64,000 bases of DNA from Mariniflexile maritimum (GTDB lineage Bacteria > Bacteroidota > Bacteroidia > Flavobacteriales > Flavobacteriaceae). The stretch spans positions 310,001 through 374,000 of the forward strand of contig NZ_WRPN01000001.1 of assembly GCF_009746565.1 (NCBI RefSeq), written 5' to 3'. Made by a program: the position numbers and the translations under genes. The notes below the pieces were generated by a model, which was given only the letters and a program-made list of their open reading frames with translations, was not told the DNA's origin and made no database searches. This document shows positions 19,201 to 28,162 of the stretch, one piece after another (position 1 is the first letter of the stretch; each line of letters starts with the position of its first letter).

Positions 19201-22200
19201 TTACCAACGCCAACGGCAATAGTTTACTGTATAGTATAGATAATGGTGTTACATTTGTTAATTCCCCTGTTTTTACTGGGTTAACCCCCGGAAATTACAA
19301 TGTGGTGGTTCAATATACTTACGGAACCGATGTGTGTCTATCATCACCACAACCTATCACCATAACGGAAGCTCCTGCCATTACTGGGGTAGCTACGTTA
19401 ACAACACCTTATACCTGTGTAACCAATGGAGTGATTACGGTTTCGGGTGTTACCGGTGGAACGGCTCCATATACTTATAGTATTGACAGCGTTAATTTCC
19501 AAGCAGGATCAACATTTACAGGATTGGTAAACGGCACTTACACGGTAACCATTAAAGATGCTAGTAATTGCTTTGTTTCAGCAGCATCCATCACCATTGA
19601 CCCTTTAAATCCCATTACCGATTTATCTTTTACTAATACGCCAGTAACCTGCCCCAGCATTACTTCCAATGTAACCTTAACGGCAACGGGCGGTGTAGGC
19701 ACATTACAATATCAAATTATTGCACCCGCCCCTGCGGTTACTGCCTACCAAAATTCAAATGTGTTTTCAGGTTTGGCACCTAATACTTACACATTTCAAG
19801 TGAAGGATGCCAACGATTGTATTTACAGCGAATCCTTCACCATTGCCCCATTAATTCCCATTACGGTAAACACCGTTTTAACGAAAGATTTGGATTGTAC
19901 AGCTTCCCTAGATGCTTTAATATCTGGAACTATTTCAGGAGGAGCTGCACCGTTTTCTTATGCGGTATCCATTAATGGTGCTGCTTATACTTCATTAGGT
20001 ACAACGGGTACGCCATTTACTTATACGGCAGCTTCGGCAGGAACTTACCAATTCCGAATTACCGATGCCAATGGTTGTACGGCAGAAACCAGTGTTCAAA
20101 CCGTCAATGCCATTTCCTTGCCCGAAATAAGTGTGTCGCAAACCCAATTTATATCCTGTAACGGGTATAATAATGGTGCCATACAGGTTACTATTAATAA
20201 TGCGGTTGGCACGCCTCCGTTTGCCATTAATGTCACCAATACCACCACAGGCACCAATTATGGAACACAAACAAGCAGTTTGCCAGCAGGTAATTATGTG
20301 GTTACCATAACCGATGCAAAAGCGTGTACCAATGCGGCACCAGCAACTATAACCATTGCTGAACCAATAGCGATTGATTTTGATTTAACCAAAGTGGATA
20401 TTACTTGTAATAACCCCGGTGGGTCTAGTTTGGGTTCAATTACAATTGAAAATGTTTCGGGAGGAACAGCACCTTTTACCTATTTCATCACTAATAATTT
20501 TGGCGATGTGATACCGGGCAATCCGTATTCTGCGGTTTCAAATGAAAATCATACGTTTAACATCATCAATTATGGTATTTATACTGTAAATGTGGTCGAT
20601 TCTAATGGGTGTAGTTTTTCAAAACAGATAACCATGGCTTCACCACCATCCGATTTATTGATTGATGTCGTTACCGTAGTTCCCGATTGTACCAGTGGCG
20701 GTACGGCAACAGTGCAAGCGATTTCGGCAGTTGGTAGCGGTAGTTATGAGTTTGGTATTTTAGAGTTTAATACATCGCCATATACAACAACCTTTTTAAC
20801 ACCAGATACTCCCGGTGGCGATACAAAAACCTTTACTAATTTAACTCCCGGCGTTGTTTATACCTTTGTTGTACATGACCTTGTAACCGACTGTTATTAT
20901 GTGAAAGCAGCCGATGCTGCCATTGCTCCGGCTTCTACATTAACTTCAACGGTTGTGCCAAATAACGTGATTTGCCAAGGTTCAAATAACGGCAGTGTAA
21001 CGTTTACGATTGCTAATTTTGACAGTACTACGACCTCAGTTGATTATGGTATCTATACCGCATTTACGAACGTTTTAGTAGGTTCTATAACTAATATACC
21101 TGTTGTTTTTGGAACACCTTCAACCGTAACTACGCCAGCTCCGGGAACATTGGCCCCAGGTCAATATTACGTGGCGTTTACTGAAAACGGAACGGGTTCA
21201 TTTAATGGCTGTAAATCGGCATCAACTATTTTTGAAATTAGGGAATCTGTAGTCGATTTAAGCATTACGGCCTCTGTTACCAAAAACGCCAATTGTAATC
21301 CTAATTCAGGCGTTATCACCTCCATAGCTAAAGATGGAACAGCACCTTATACCTATCAGTTAACAACTTCCGCAGTTGCACCATTGGCATCAGATCCAGC
21401 TTGGGCTTCGGCAAATGTATTCAATCAGGATGCTGGTAGTTATTATGTGCATGTAAAAGATGCTTATGGTTGTATAAAATCAACCCCTGTTTTAGTAATA
21501 CCTTCAGACTCCATTCCAACAATTACTGCATCAACCAGTAACCAATGTACCGTAACCGAAGGCAACTTTTCTATCGATGTAGCTTTAGCAACACCCGGTA
21601 TGTCGCCACACAGTTATAGTATTAATGGGGGTGCGTTCCAAACTAGAGTGGCACCGTTCACCATATCCAATCTTTCATCGGGAACCCATACCATTGAAGT
21701 TAAGGACGCGAATGGCTGCGGAAACGTGGTAGTTGTTACTATTGAGGCTCCACTTGGTTTGATACCAACAGTAAGCACCATGCCAACTTGTAATGATGAT
21801 GATGGCATTATCACGCTTGCTGGTTCTGGTGGTTCGGGTTCTTATATCTATACGATTAATTCAAGCGCACCTTCTATCAGTATCAGTGGAAATGTTATTT
21901 CTGGTGTTCCATCTGGTACTTATACGGTTACAATCACCGATGCCATTACCACCTGTACCGAAACCGTTTCCATTGTATTGCCTTCAGCAACAAAACCAAT
22001 AATCACCACGGCTGCACCAACGGCAGTTACTTGTTTTGGCGCTAATAATGGAACGTTCCAATTGAACGTTTCGGGTTATGTGGGACCTTATACTTATCAG
22101 ATATTCGATCATTTGGGTACACCGGTAGCTACGGGCACAGGAAATACAACGGCATCAAATCCGCAAACCATCACAGGTTTGTTTGCAGGAAATTATACTG

Positions 22201-24524
22201 TTTTGGTAACCGAAACTGCCAGTCCGTTTTGTTCAAACACCTCTAATATTATTACAATTGCATCGCCCATTGCGCCACTAACCTTAACGGCTTTGGAAAC
22301 ATCAAGCGTTACCTGTGATGATGGCAAAGGCACCATTACCGCTGTTGCCACGGGTGGATGGGGTACTTATGAATATGAATTAACGGGAGCTGCAACCGTG
22401 GCGTTTTCCTCAAATGGTACTTTTAGAAATTTATCAGCGGGTAATTACATCGTAAATGTTAAAGATGCTCTAAATTGTACAGCATTTAGTCCTGTAACAC
22501 TTACTATTCCTCCGCCAATTACAGCTACGGTAAACGCCAATACTACGTTATTATCCTGTTTTGGCGATACAAATGCTAGCATAACGGCTAGTTTGGTATC
22601 GGGTGGACAAGGAAGTAACTATTCCTATACACTTCAAATGCTTGCACCAACCGTAACATCATCGGGCCCACAAGCATCTCCAGTATTTAGTGGCTTGGGT
22701 GCGGGAACATACCAAGTAGTTGTGAATGATGGTTATAATTGTGAATTTATTTCAGCCGTAATAGCCATTGCAGAACCCACAAAAGTACAGGCAAGTTTGG
22801 TTAAAGCTACTTCGCAAACCTGTACAACTGGATCGCAACTTACTTTAAGCGCAACAGGCGGCACAGGCATATATGAATATAGTACCAATGCAACGTTTAT
22901 GCCTTCATTGGGCACGTTTGCTGCTTCGGTAACCATTACTATTCCACAAGGGGTGTCTGGAACATATCAATATTATATTAGGGATGCGAATGGATGTACA
23001 GCCAATGTTTCCAACGAAATTACCATAGACCCATTACCAGCGTTGGTTGTAAATTTAGATGTAACCAATGCAAAAATAAATTGTGCTGGCGATGCTACGG
23101 GTGTTATTGTGGCAACCGCACAAGGTGGCTTGGGAAGCTATGTTTATACCTTGCAGGATGCCTCAGGTACCGATATTCCGGGAGCAATTCAAAACAGTCC
23201 GGGAGTGTTTACCGCACTTGCCGTAGGAACATATCAGGTAAAAGTAGATAGTGGCGATTGTTTAACAACGAGCGCACAAGTTCCTATTTTACAACCTTTA
23301 ACAGCGTTAACGGCAATTTTTACGCCTACCAACATTACCTGTCCGGGTACTAACAATGGTAAGTTGGAAATTACGGCTACGGGTGGAACCGGCATTATAA
23401 AATATGCCATTTCACCCCGATTGGATCAGTTTTTCAACACTTCAACCTTTGAAAATCTTTCACCCGGAACCTATCAGGCCATAGCGCAAGACGAATTGGG
23501 TTGTTTTGAATTGTTCGATTTTGTGATTGATGAACCGCTGCCTGTGGTACTAACTATTGTGCCGGGGTCGATAATTCCAGAAGTTTGTGAAGGTGATAAG
23601 GATGGTGAATTCAGCATATCAATTTCTGGTGGAACAGCACCTTACAGTGTTGCGTTGGATGATGTCAATGGACCCTATACAACAGGTATATTGGCAAACA
23701 CGCCGTTTGATTTTACCAATTTGTCGGGTGGCGATCATATTATATTTATAAAAGATGCCCTTGATTGTGAAAGCGAATGGAACATTACCTTTCCAAAATC
23801 GGTGTTGATTGAACCAGAAGTCGCTGTGGAGTTTGGCTGTTCAAATAACCTTACTTCAAACACGGTTACGGTAACCGTAGGCTCCAGTATTACTAATTTG
23901 GCAGATTTAGATTATTCTTTAGATGGTGGTACCTATCAATCCAGCAACATATTTAACGATGTGCCCGCAGGCTTAAACCATACCATTACGGTACGGCATA
24001 CCAATGGTTGCGAAAAACCAACGCTTCCTTTTGATATTGCACCTTATACGCCGTTGGCTATTGCGCTTCAAGATGGGGGCATTAATGAAATTGTAGCCGT
24101 TACAACAGGCGGTTCCGGTACTTATGAGTATTCTTTAAACGGTGTTTCCAACGGAAGTAGTAATACTTTTATTATCTATGAATCGGGCAATTATACGGTT
24201 ACGGTAACCGATAGTTATGGTTGTTATGCCACGGCCTCGAAGTATTTTGAGTATATCGATGTTTGTATTCCCAATTATTTTACACCTAATGATGATGGCA
24301 AGCAAGAAGTTTGGGAACCAGGATGTGTGACGCAATATAAAGATATGACTTTCGATATTTTTGATAGATATGGTAGAATGATTGCAACTTTGAAAATAGG
24401 CGGTTATTGGGATGGAACATACAATGGTGTCGCGCTTCCAACGGGCGATTATTGGTATGTGGTGCGATTGAATGATAAAAAGGATAAACGTGAGTTTGTG
24501 GGTCATTTTACACTTTATAGATAA
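16248..24524 (+). CDS. Giant SprB-like cell-surface adhesin, T9SS type B cargo
   Basis: The 2758-residue protein begins with a signal peptide (ending FLSFAQ). Residues 25-365 form an N-terminal beta-rich region with a DxDSD calcium-like loop (VDIDSDSNTF). Residues about 371-490 look like a DUF11 domain (LTKIVEDTAG..., DLTIRDILPTNI). A region with an extra cysteine-rich segment follows. From about 780 to 2660 there are roughly twenty SprB-type repeats of 80-90 residues, each with a G(T/S)xPYxYSI strand, an F.GL..GTY.V..D..GC block and paired cysteines. Residues from 2673 form a CHU_C type B T9SS signal (IPNYFTPNDDGKQEVW). By analogy with SprB it should be a mobile or anchored surface adhesin. 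A PorP/SprF gene follows after 37 nt. Confidence 0.93.
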   Translation: MKKPTYLKTGFLILSLLLGFLSFAQNLVPFVPRYDEAIKGDMLLIGNSNLGVHPTNPYSGTNNNESSTNRDRMVYVDIDSDSNTFNSSSADLDVPNNVNCYKIVYAGLYWSAVVKGNTPMANIKFKTPGSSNYIDITGTEIYYQNSTDNRNSNTFAYYKDVTSILTALSNPEGTYTVANISSNTSSMMTTGRNTEGLSAGWSLFVIYEDPLLPSKYITSFDGFTKIDNVAPNNQQSFNISGFKTIPVGPVRAKYAFSALEGDRSWTQDYLEINGTKISATTSTGTTIRPNNNFFNSTVSIIDPLTNAPVLFTDRNPSSANTLGFDAGIINIPNAGNSLIHNGDTSATIKLGTNTDIYYFYFSAFAIEIIAPKIILTKIVEDTAGNNIGGTLVNLGDELNYVIGFQNTGNDDATDLTIRDILPTNIVFNYPADIVSLPSGVTVQSYNPATREIVFRVNRSVVEENDPLLEIRFKVTVVKTCSLLSDACSNIITNQAYATYKGTINPTFTISDDPSFSTNTGCLLTPGATNFLADINCSFNEDVILCGASTVLTAGNGYDSYSWSTSPTGTPVIGTTQSITVTSIGTYYVRNTATAPCQSTNQVFNVITYGVNSTNPVIPFADEVVTCPNDGKKLPNIFLCGANDARFIQTNITDTSSIIWEKLNEASCSAVAVEDCANEDAACTWNQVATGPNYNADTAGQYRLTLNYTGGCFSQYYFNVYENLLIPTATTRDIYCTTPGQITVGGVPSGYEFSIDGVNYQPSNVFSITTPGIYSIYVKQIGVTPNPCIFSVPDVQIRQRDFTVSTSITQPLCHDEKGSVKLAANDVRPQYFFSISQGATLINSVGPIMESDYTFANLNPGTYSATISTEDGCTETVTFDIINPPLLTATSAITKPLTCTDGEITVYPVGGTPPYYYFVNSTTDFQATPVITVATAGIYNITVVDSNNCSAETSITVAAIPAPNFNVSQSNILCTNANDGTISINVTNANGNSLLYSIDNGVTFVNSPVFTGLTPGNYNVVVQYTYGTDVCLSSPQPITITEAPAITGVATLTTPYTCVTNGVITVSGVTGGTAPYTYSIDSVNFQAGSTFTGLVNGTYTVTIKDASNCFVSAASITIDPLNPITDLSFTNTPVTCPSITSNVTLTATGGVGTLQYQIIAPAPAVTAYQNSNVFSGLAPNTYTFQVKDANDCIYSESFTIAPLIPITVNTVLTKDLDCTASLDALISGTISGGAAPFSYAVSINGAAYTSLGTTGTPFTYTAASAGTYQFRITDANGCTAETSVQTVNAISLPEISVSQTQFISCNGYNNGAIQVTINNAVGTPPFAINVTNTTTGTNYGTQTSSLPAGNYVVTITDAKACTNAAPATITIAEPIAIDFDLTKVDITCNNPGGSSLGSITIENVSGGTAPFTYFITNNFGDVIPGNPYSAVSNENHTFNIINYGIYTVNVVDSNGCSFSKQITMASPPSDLLIDVVTVVPDCTSGGTATVQAISAVGSGSYEFGILEFNTSPYTTTFLTPDTPGGDTKTFTNLTPGVVYTFVVHDLVTDCYYVKAADAAIAPASTLTSTVVPNNVICQGSNNGSVTFTIANFDSTTTSVDYGIYTAFTNVLVGSITNIPVVFGTPSTVTTPAPGTLAPGQYYVAFTENGTGSFNGCKSASTIFEIRESVVDLSITASVTKNANCNPNSGVITSIAKDGTAPYTYQLTTSAVAPLASDPAWASANVFNQDAGSYYVHVKDAYGCIKSTPVLVIPSDSIPTITASTSNQCTVTEGNFSIDVALATPGMSPHSYSINGGAFQTRVAPFTISNLSSGTHTIEVKDANGCGNVVVVTIEAPLGLIPTVSTMPTCNDDDGIITLAGSGGSGSYIYTINSSAPSISISGNVISGVPSGTYTVTITDAITTCTETVSIVLPSATKPIITTAAPTAVTCFGANNGTFQLNVSGYVGPYTYQIFDHLGTPVATGTGNTTASNPQTITGLFAGNYTVLVTETASPFCSNTSNIITIASPIAPLTLTALETSSVTCDDGKGTITAVATGGWGTYEYELTGAATVAFSSNGTFRNLSAGNYIVNVKDALNCTAFSPVTLTIPPPITATVNANTTLLSCFGDTNASITASLVSGGQGSNYSYTLQMLAPTVTSSGPQASPVFSGLGAGTYQVVVNDGYNCEFISAVIAIAEPTKVQASLVKATSQTCTTGSQLTLSATGGTGIYEYSTNATFMPSLGTFAASVTITIPQGVSGTYQYYIRDANGCTANVSNEITIDPLPALVVNLDVTNAKINCAGDATGVIVATAQGGLGSYVYTLQDASGTDIPGAIQNSPGVFTALAVGTYQVKVDSGDCLTTSAQVPILQPLTALTAIFTPTNITCPGTNNGKLEITATGGTGIIKYAISPRLDQFFNTSTFENLSPGTYQAIAQDELGCFELFDFVIDEPLPVVLTIVPGSIIPEVCEGDKDGEFSISISGGTAPYSVALDDVNGPYTTGILANTPFDFTNLSGGDHIIFIKDALDCESEWNITFPKSVLIEPEVAVEFGCSNNLTSNTVTVTVGSSITNLADLDYSLDGGTYQSSNIFNDVPAGLNHTITVRHTNGCEKPTLPFDIAPYTPLAIALQDGGINEIVAVTTGGSGTYEYSLNGVSNGSSNTFIIYESGNYTVTVTDSYGCYATASKYFEYIDVCIPNYFTPNDDGKQEVWEPGCVTQYKDMTFDIFDRYGRMIATLKIGGYWDGTYNGVALPTGDYWYVVRLNDKKDKREFVGHFTLYR

Positions 24525-24561
24525 TGCTAATTAGTGGTTTTGTCACTAAACAAAAAATAAT

Positions 24562-25542
24562 ATGAAAAAGTTAATCATATATCTACTGCTCTTGACCATC
24601 GCACACAGCTTTGGTCAAGAGTTAAACTTGCCTGTATTCACGCAATATTTGGCCGATAACAATTTTGTGGTATCGCCCACCTATGCGGGTATTGGCGATA
24701 ATTTAAAAATTAGAGGCAATGCGCTTACCCAATGGGTGGGTATTAAAGATGCTCCCGACAACCAATCGGTTTATGCCGATGTTAGGATTGCCGATAGAAC
24801 AGGGGTAGGCGTGTCCTTTTACAACGATAAAAATGGCTATACGCTTCAAACGGGTGCTAAATTTTCGTTTGCACACCATCTTATTTTAGATTATTATTCA
24901 AAACAATATTTGTCGTTTGGTATTTCATATAACTTGAATAGTTTCAGAATTGATGTTGAAAGCATCAATAATGATAATATCAAAAAACCCGTTGGCCTGC
25001 CGCCTTTAACCGATGATAGACGGAACTCAAATAATAATTTCGACGTTGGTGTGTTATACAGAAACAAAGGTTTTTTTGCAAGCTTTAACGCCAACAACAT
25101 TTTGAAGAAAAATATTGATGATGCCATCACCGTTATAGAACCACGCTTACTTTTGAATTATCAAATATATTCGGGTTATACGTTTCGAGGGCCTAAAAAA
25201 AGTGGATTGGAATTTGAACCATCTGTTTTTTACCAAATGTTTAGTAGCGACAAACGGTCTAGTACCGACGTGAATTTTAAATTTAGGAAATTCAATAGAG
25301 ATGAAGATTATTATTGGGCAGGTATATCGTACAGGTATCTTAACGACCAATTTTTTAAACCCTTAAATGTGGGGCCGATGGTGGGTTTTAAAAAGAATAT
25401 TTTTTACTTTGGTTATGCATACCAAGTAACTATGAACGATTTATCGCGCTTTAATTCTGGCACGCACGTTGTTACGATTGGATTGGAATTTTTACAGGGA
25501 ATAAGCAACTGCCCTTGTACGCAAAGCCCTGTTCACGATTAA
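24562..25542 (+). CDS. PorP/SprF-family type IX secretion membrane protein
   Basis: This 326-residue protein has a signal peptide (ending IAHSFGQ) and the family pattern LPVFTQYLADNNFVVSPTYA, GVGVSFYNDKNGYTLQTGA, then alternating strands typical of the PorP/SprF outer-membrane barrel. The length is normal for the family, unlike the upstream fused paralogue at 13558. It lies 37 nt after the giant adhesin gene and is its likely dedicated outer-membrane partner, as SprF is for SprB. It ends the surface operon. Confidence 0.93.
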   Translation: MKKLIIYLLLLTIAHSFGQELNLPVFTQYLADNNFVVSPTYAGIGDNLKIRGNALTQWVGIKDAPDNQSVYADVRIADRTGVGVSFYNDKNGYTLQTGAKFSFAHHLILDYYSKQYLSFGISYNLNSFRIDVESINNDNIKKPVGLPPLTDDRRNSNNNFDVGVLYRNKGFFASFNANNILKKNIDDAITVIEPRLLLNYQIYSGYTFRGPKKSGLEFEPSVFYQMFSSDKRSSTDVNFKFRKFNRDEDYYWAGISYRYLNDQFFKPLNVGPMVGFKKNIFYFGYAYQVTMNDLSRFNSGTHVVTIGLEFLQGISNCPCTQSPVHD

Positions 25543-25558
25543 ACACATTTTTATAGGA

Positions 25559-25585
25559 TTGAAAGCAAATGATACACTATTTTTG
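25559..25585 (+). promoter_or_regulatory. Putative promoter for the MFS transporter gene
   Basis: TATTTTTG at 25578-25585 is a good -7 box; TTG at 25559-25561 is 16 nt upstream, one short of the usual spacing. A 9-bp inverted repeat (AAAAACTAA at 25593 and TTAGTTTTT at 25638) lies in the predicted leader and might act as a weak stem-loop between the secretion operon and the transporter. Confidence 0.45.
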
Positions 25586-25668
25586 CATTCTGAAAAACTA
25601 ACAAACCGTTTTTCGGGAATGGAACTAACCATTTTTATTAGTTTTTTAATAAGCAATTAGTGTATTAA

Positions 25669-26811
25669 ATGGAGTCAAAAAATAAGCAGCGATTTGCCTT
25701 AAGTGTCTATTTTTTTCTTTCGGGAATTTGTTTTGCATCGTGGGCATCGCGCATACCTACTATCAAAGCATTTTTTGATTTGAATGATGCGCAGTTGGGC
25801 ACCATCCTTTTGGCCATGCCCATAAGTTCGCTTGTTGGATTGCCCATTTCGGGTTGGTTAGTCTCAAAATTTGATAGTCGCGTCCCATTGGTTGTGTCGT
25901 TTGTGTTTTTTTGTTTTGCGTTGGCGTTTATTGGTTTTGCTACAACACCTTTCTTTTTAGTGCTTTCCATTTGTTTGTTTTCGTTTTGCATGCGTATTTT
26001 GAATATAGCCATTAACACGCAATCCATAACCTTGCAAAAACGTTACGAAAAACGGGTTATTGGCTCTTTTCACGGTTTGTGGAGCACAGGCGGATTGGTA
26101 GGTGTTGCTTTTTCAACCATCATGGTAAAAATGGCTGTTTCCATGCAGGTTCATTTGCTTATTATTGCAGTCATAACGCTTGTTGCCGCTTTAGTAACGT
26201 ATCCGTTTACGATTAAAAATGATAAATCGCCCTCCGGAAATAAATTGATAATAGGCAAACCCGACCCCTTTATATTGTATTTGGGCTTGATTATATTTTT
26301 TGGAGCTGTTTGTGAAGGTGGCATGTTCGATTGGAGCGGGGTGTTTTTTAAGGAAGTGGTTAAAGAAGAAGTCTTTACTTATGGTTACTTAACGTTTATG
26401 ACCACCATGGCGCTTTCGCGATTCCTTTCCGATAGGTTGGTACAAAGGTTTGGACTTCAAAAAACCTATGTTTTAAGTTCCTTGCTTATTGCTTCGGGTG
26501 TGTTGATAGCTGTACTGTTCCCTTATTTTTGGTCGGCTTTATTGGGGTTTTGTTTTGTGGGCTTTGGTACTGCGGCCATATTCCCCACTACCTTGGCGTT
26601 GGCAGGAACATCCAAAAAATATTCTCCGGGCATGGCAATTTCAATTGTTTCCACATACGCTATTGTTGGTATGCTTGTAGGCCCGCCGCTTATTGGTTAT
26701 TTAGCGCATGCATTCGGTTTACGGAACGCTTTTTATATTTTTGTTGTGGTAGGGTTGATGTTTATCCCGTTTTCGTATGCGTTTTTTAGGCACCAATCAA
26801 AACAAGAATAA
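25669..26811 (+). CDS. MFS transporter (fucose permease / YbjJ-like)
   Basis: This 380-residue integral membrane protein has 12 predicted hydrophobic segments. Its motifs include ASRIPTIKAFF in the first loop, LPISGWLVSKFDSR (a motif-A-like loop) and GSFHGLWSTGGLVG, all typical of the YbjJ/FucP-like branch of the major facilitator superfamily. The substrate may be a sugar or a drug and cannot be assigned. It has its own promoter-like sequence and converges with the glutaminyl cyclase gene, only 4 nt separating the stops. Confidence 0.85.
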   Translation: MESKNKQRFALSVYFFLSGICFASWASRIPTIKAFFDLNDAQLGTILLAMPISSLVGLPISGWLVSKFDSRVPLVVSFVFFCFALAFIGFATTPFFLVLSICLFSFCMRILNIAINTQSITLQKRYEKRVIGSFHGLWSTGGLVGVAFSTIMVKMAVSMQVHLLIIAVITLVAALVTYPFTIKNDKSPSGNKLIIGKPDPFILYLGLIIFFGAVCEGGMFDWSGVFFKEVVKEEVFTYGYLTFMTTMALSRFLSDRLVQRFGLQKTYVLSSLLIASGVLIAVLFPYFWSALLGFCFVGFGTAAIFPTTLALAGTSKKYSPGMAISIVSTYAIVGMLVGPPLIGYLAHAFGLRNAFYIFVVVGLMFIPFSYAFFRHQSKQE

Positions 26812-26815
26812 GGTA

Positions 26816-27850
26816 TTATTCCTCAACAATTTGAACCTCAAAAAGTTTGTCCCAACGCTTGCCCGTAACAAAAATAGTTTTGGTTTCTGGGTTGTAGGCA
26901 ATGCCGTTTAAAACATCCAAACCAGCATGTTGGGTAACCAGTTTTTTTAAGGGTGAAAAATCGATAACGCCAATAACGGCACCGTTTTTAGGGTCGATGA
27001 TGGCAACACCATCTTTTTGGTACCTATTGGCATAAATGTGGCCATTAATCCATTCCATTTCATTAATACCTACAATTTTTCCTTTGTTGGTATATACTTG
27101 AATGTGGTCTTCTTCCACCAAAGTTTCTGCATTTAAAAGCCAAATAGTTTCGGTGCCATCGCTTTTGTAAATCGTGTTTTCGTGGTGGCAAATGCCCCAA
27201 CCTTCCTTACTGGTTCCGTATTTAAAACTGCTCAGTTTTTCAAAGGTGTTGAGGTCGTAAATAAATCCTGTGTTTTCTTGCCATGTAAGTTGGTATATTT
27301 TGTTGTTCAAAATGGTAATGCCTTCGCCAAAATATGAGTCTGGTAAGTTGATGTTTTTAAGAACTTCACCCGTTTTATAATCGACCAATCGCAACTTCGA
27401 TTCTTTATACTGCCCGGTACTTTCATACAGTTTTCCGTCAAAAAATTCAAGACCTTGCGTGTAGGATGTGATGTCGTGCGGGTATTCGTTGATAATTTTA
27501 AAGGTAAAAACCTTTGGGCTCTCACTGTTTAAAATGGTAACAACGGTTGATGCCACTTGTTTTTCACCTGCCACGTAAATGCTCGCTTCAATAGTATGTT
27601 TGCCAAGTTTAAAATCTTTTAAATCGGTTTTTTCAGCTATTTTTTTTCCTTCTAAGCTGTAGCTCACAGAATCTATGGGAAGGCTTTTTTTGTTTTCTAA
27701 GGAAAGCATTAAGGTTTCGTTATTGCTAATATCGCCTTTATTTGTGTTGGTATTGATACTAAAATCTGTTTTATTGTTTCCTGTATTCGATCCGCAAGCT
27801 ACCATGGCGCCGCTTAACAGGATGATTAATAGGTGTTTGAATGTGTTCAT
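26816..27850 (-). CDS. Glutaminyl-peptide cyclotransferase, plant/bacterial type, lipoprotein
   Basis: The start was placed at the ATG at 27850 (344 residues), where a lipoprotein signal follows (LLIILLSGAMVACGSN, Cys as lipidation site). The open frame extends upstream to 27943, but that would run into the divergent SRP RNA. Residues 30-110 form an Ig-like extension; the rest is the beta-propeller glutaminyl cyclase family, with YPHDITSYTQGLEF, YESTGQYKESKLR, YFGEGI, WGICHH and INEMEW. It converts N-terminal Gln of exported proteins to pyroglutamate, which in Bacteroidota often follows signal peptidase cleavage before Gln, as in several signal peptides of this window ending AQ. Confidence 0.9.
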   Translation of the reverse strand: MNTFKHLLIILLSGAMVACGSNTGNNKTDFSINTNTNKGDISNNETLMLSLENKKSLPIDSVSYSLEGKKIAEKTDLKDFKLGKHTIEASIYVAGEKQVASTVVTILNSESPKVFTFKIINEYPHDITSYTQGLEFFDGKLYESTGQYKESKLRLVDYKTGEVLKNINLPDSYFGEGITILNNKIYQLTWQENTGFIYDLNTFEKLSSFKYGTSKEGWGICHHENTIYKSDGTETIWLLNAETLVEEDHIQVYTNKGKIVGINEMEWINGHIYANRYQKDGVAIIDPKNGAVIGVIDFSPLKKLVTQHAGLDVLNGIAYNPETKTIFVTGKRWDKLFEVQIVEE

Positions 27851-27904
27851 TTGAAAACTGAAATTTAAGGCAAGGTATTTATTTAAAATCAGTTTAAAAA
27901 ATGA

Positions 27905-27934
27905 TTGTGAAAATTTTAAAAGATTGTATATTTG
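27905..27934 (+). promoter_or_regulatory. Promoter of the SRP RNA gene
   Basis: TTG at 27905-27907, a 19-nt spacer and TATATTTG at 27927-27934 form a perfect Bacteroidota promoter. The predicted start, about 4 nt after the box, falls on the first G of the SRP RNA stem (27938), an internal cross-check of both calls. Confidence 0.8.
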
Positions 27935-27937
27935 CAC

Positions 27938-28039
27938 GGGCAAGTCCTACACAACCAGCTCCTGTTGAATCCTCCAGGGCGGGAACGCAGCAAAGGTAAA
28001 TGGTCGTAGCGGTGTGATGTAGGTAGCTTGCCTTTTTTT
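27938..28039 (+). ncRNA. ffs: Small bacterial SRP RNA (4.5S-like)
   Basis: The sequence forms one long hairpin. GGGCAAG at the 5' end pairs with CTTGCC at 28027-28032, followed by seven T residues as terminator. The apical region carries the conserved SRP domain IV, with the CCAGGGCGGGAACGCAGC-type asymmetric and symmetric loops and a GGTAA-like loop just after. Size (about 100 nt) and apex match the bacterial signal recognition particle RNA that binds Ffh for co-translational membrane targeting. It is transcribed divergently from the glutaminyl cyclase gene. Confidence 0.93.
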
Positions 28040-28162
28040 ATTCCTACGTGAATCCCTATCTTCAACACCACAAATCCAATAGCAATTTCCAAATCTTTTA
28101 AGTTTTATACTCGTTAAAAAGGATTTCATTGTTAATTTTACATTATTAATTTTTAATTACAA

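Noticed and set aside
27947-28129. A 60-codon minus-strand open frame
   Set aside because: It covers the SRP RNA and its terminator; the RNA explains the sequence conservation expected here.
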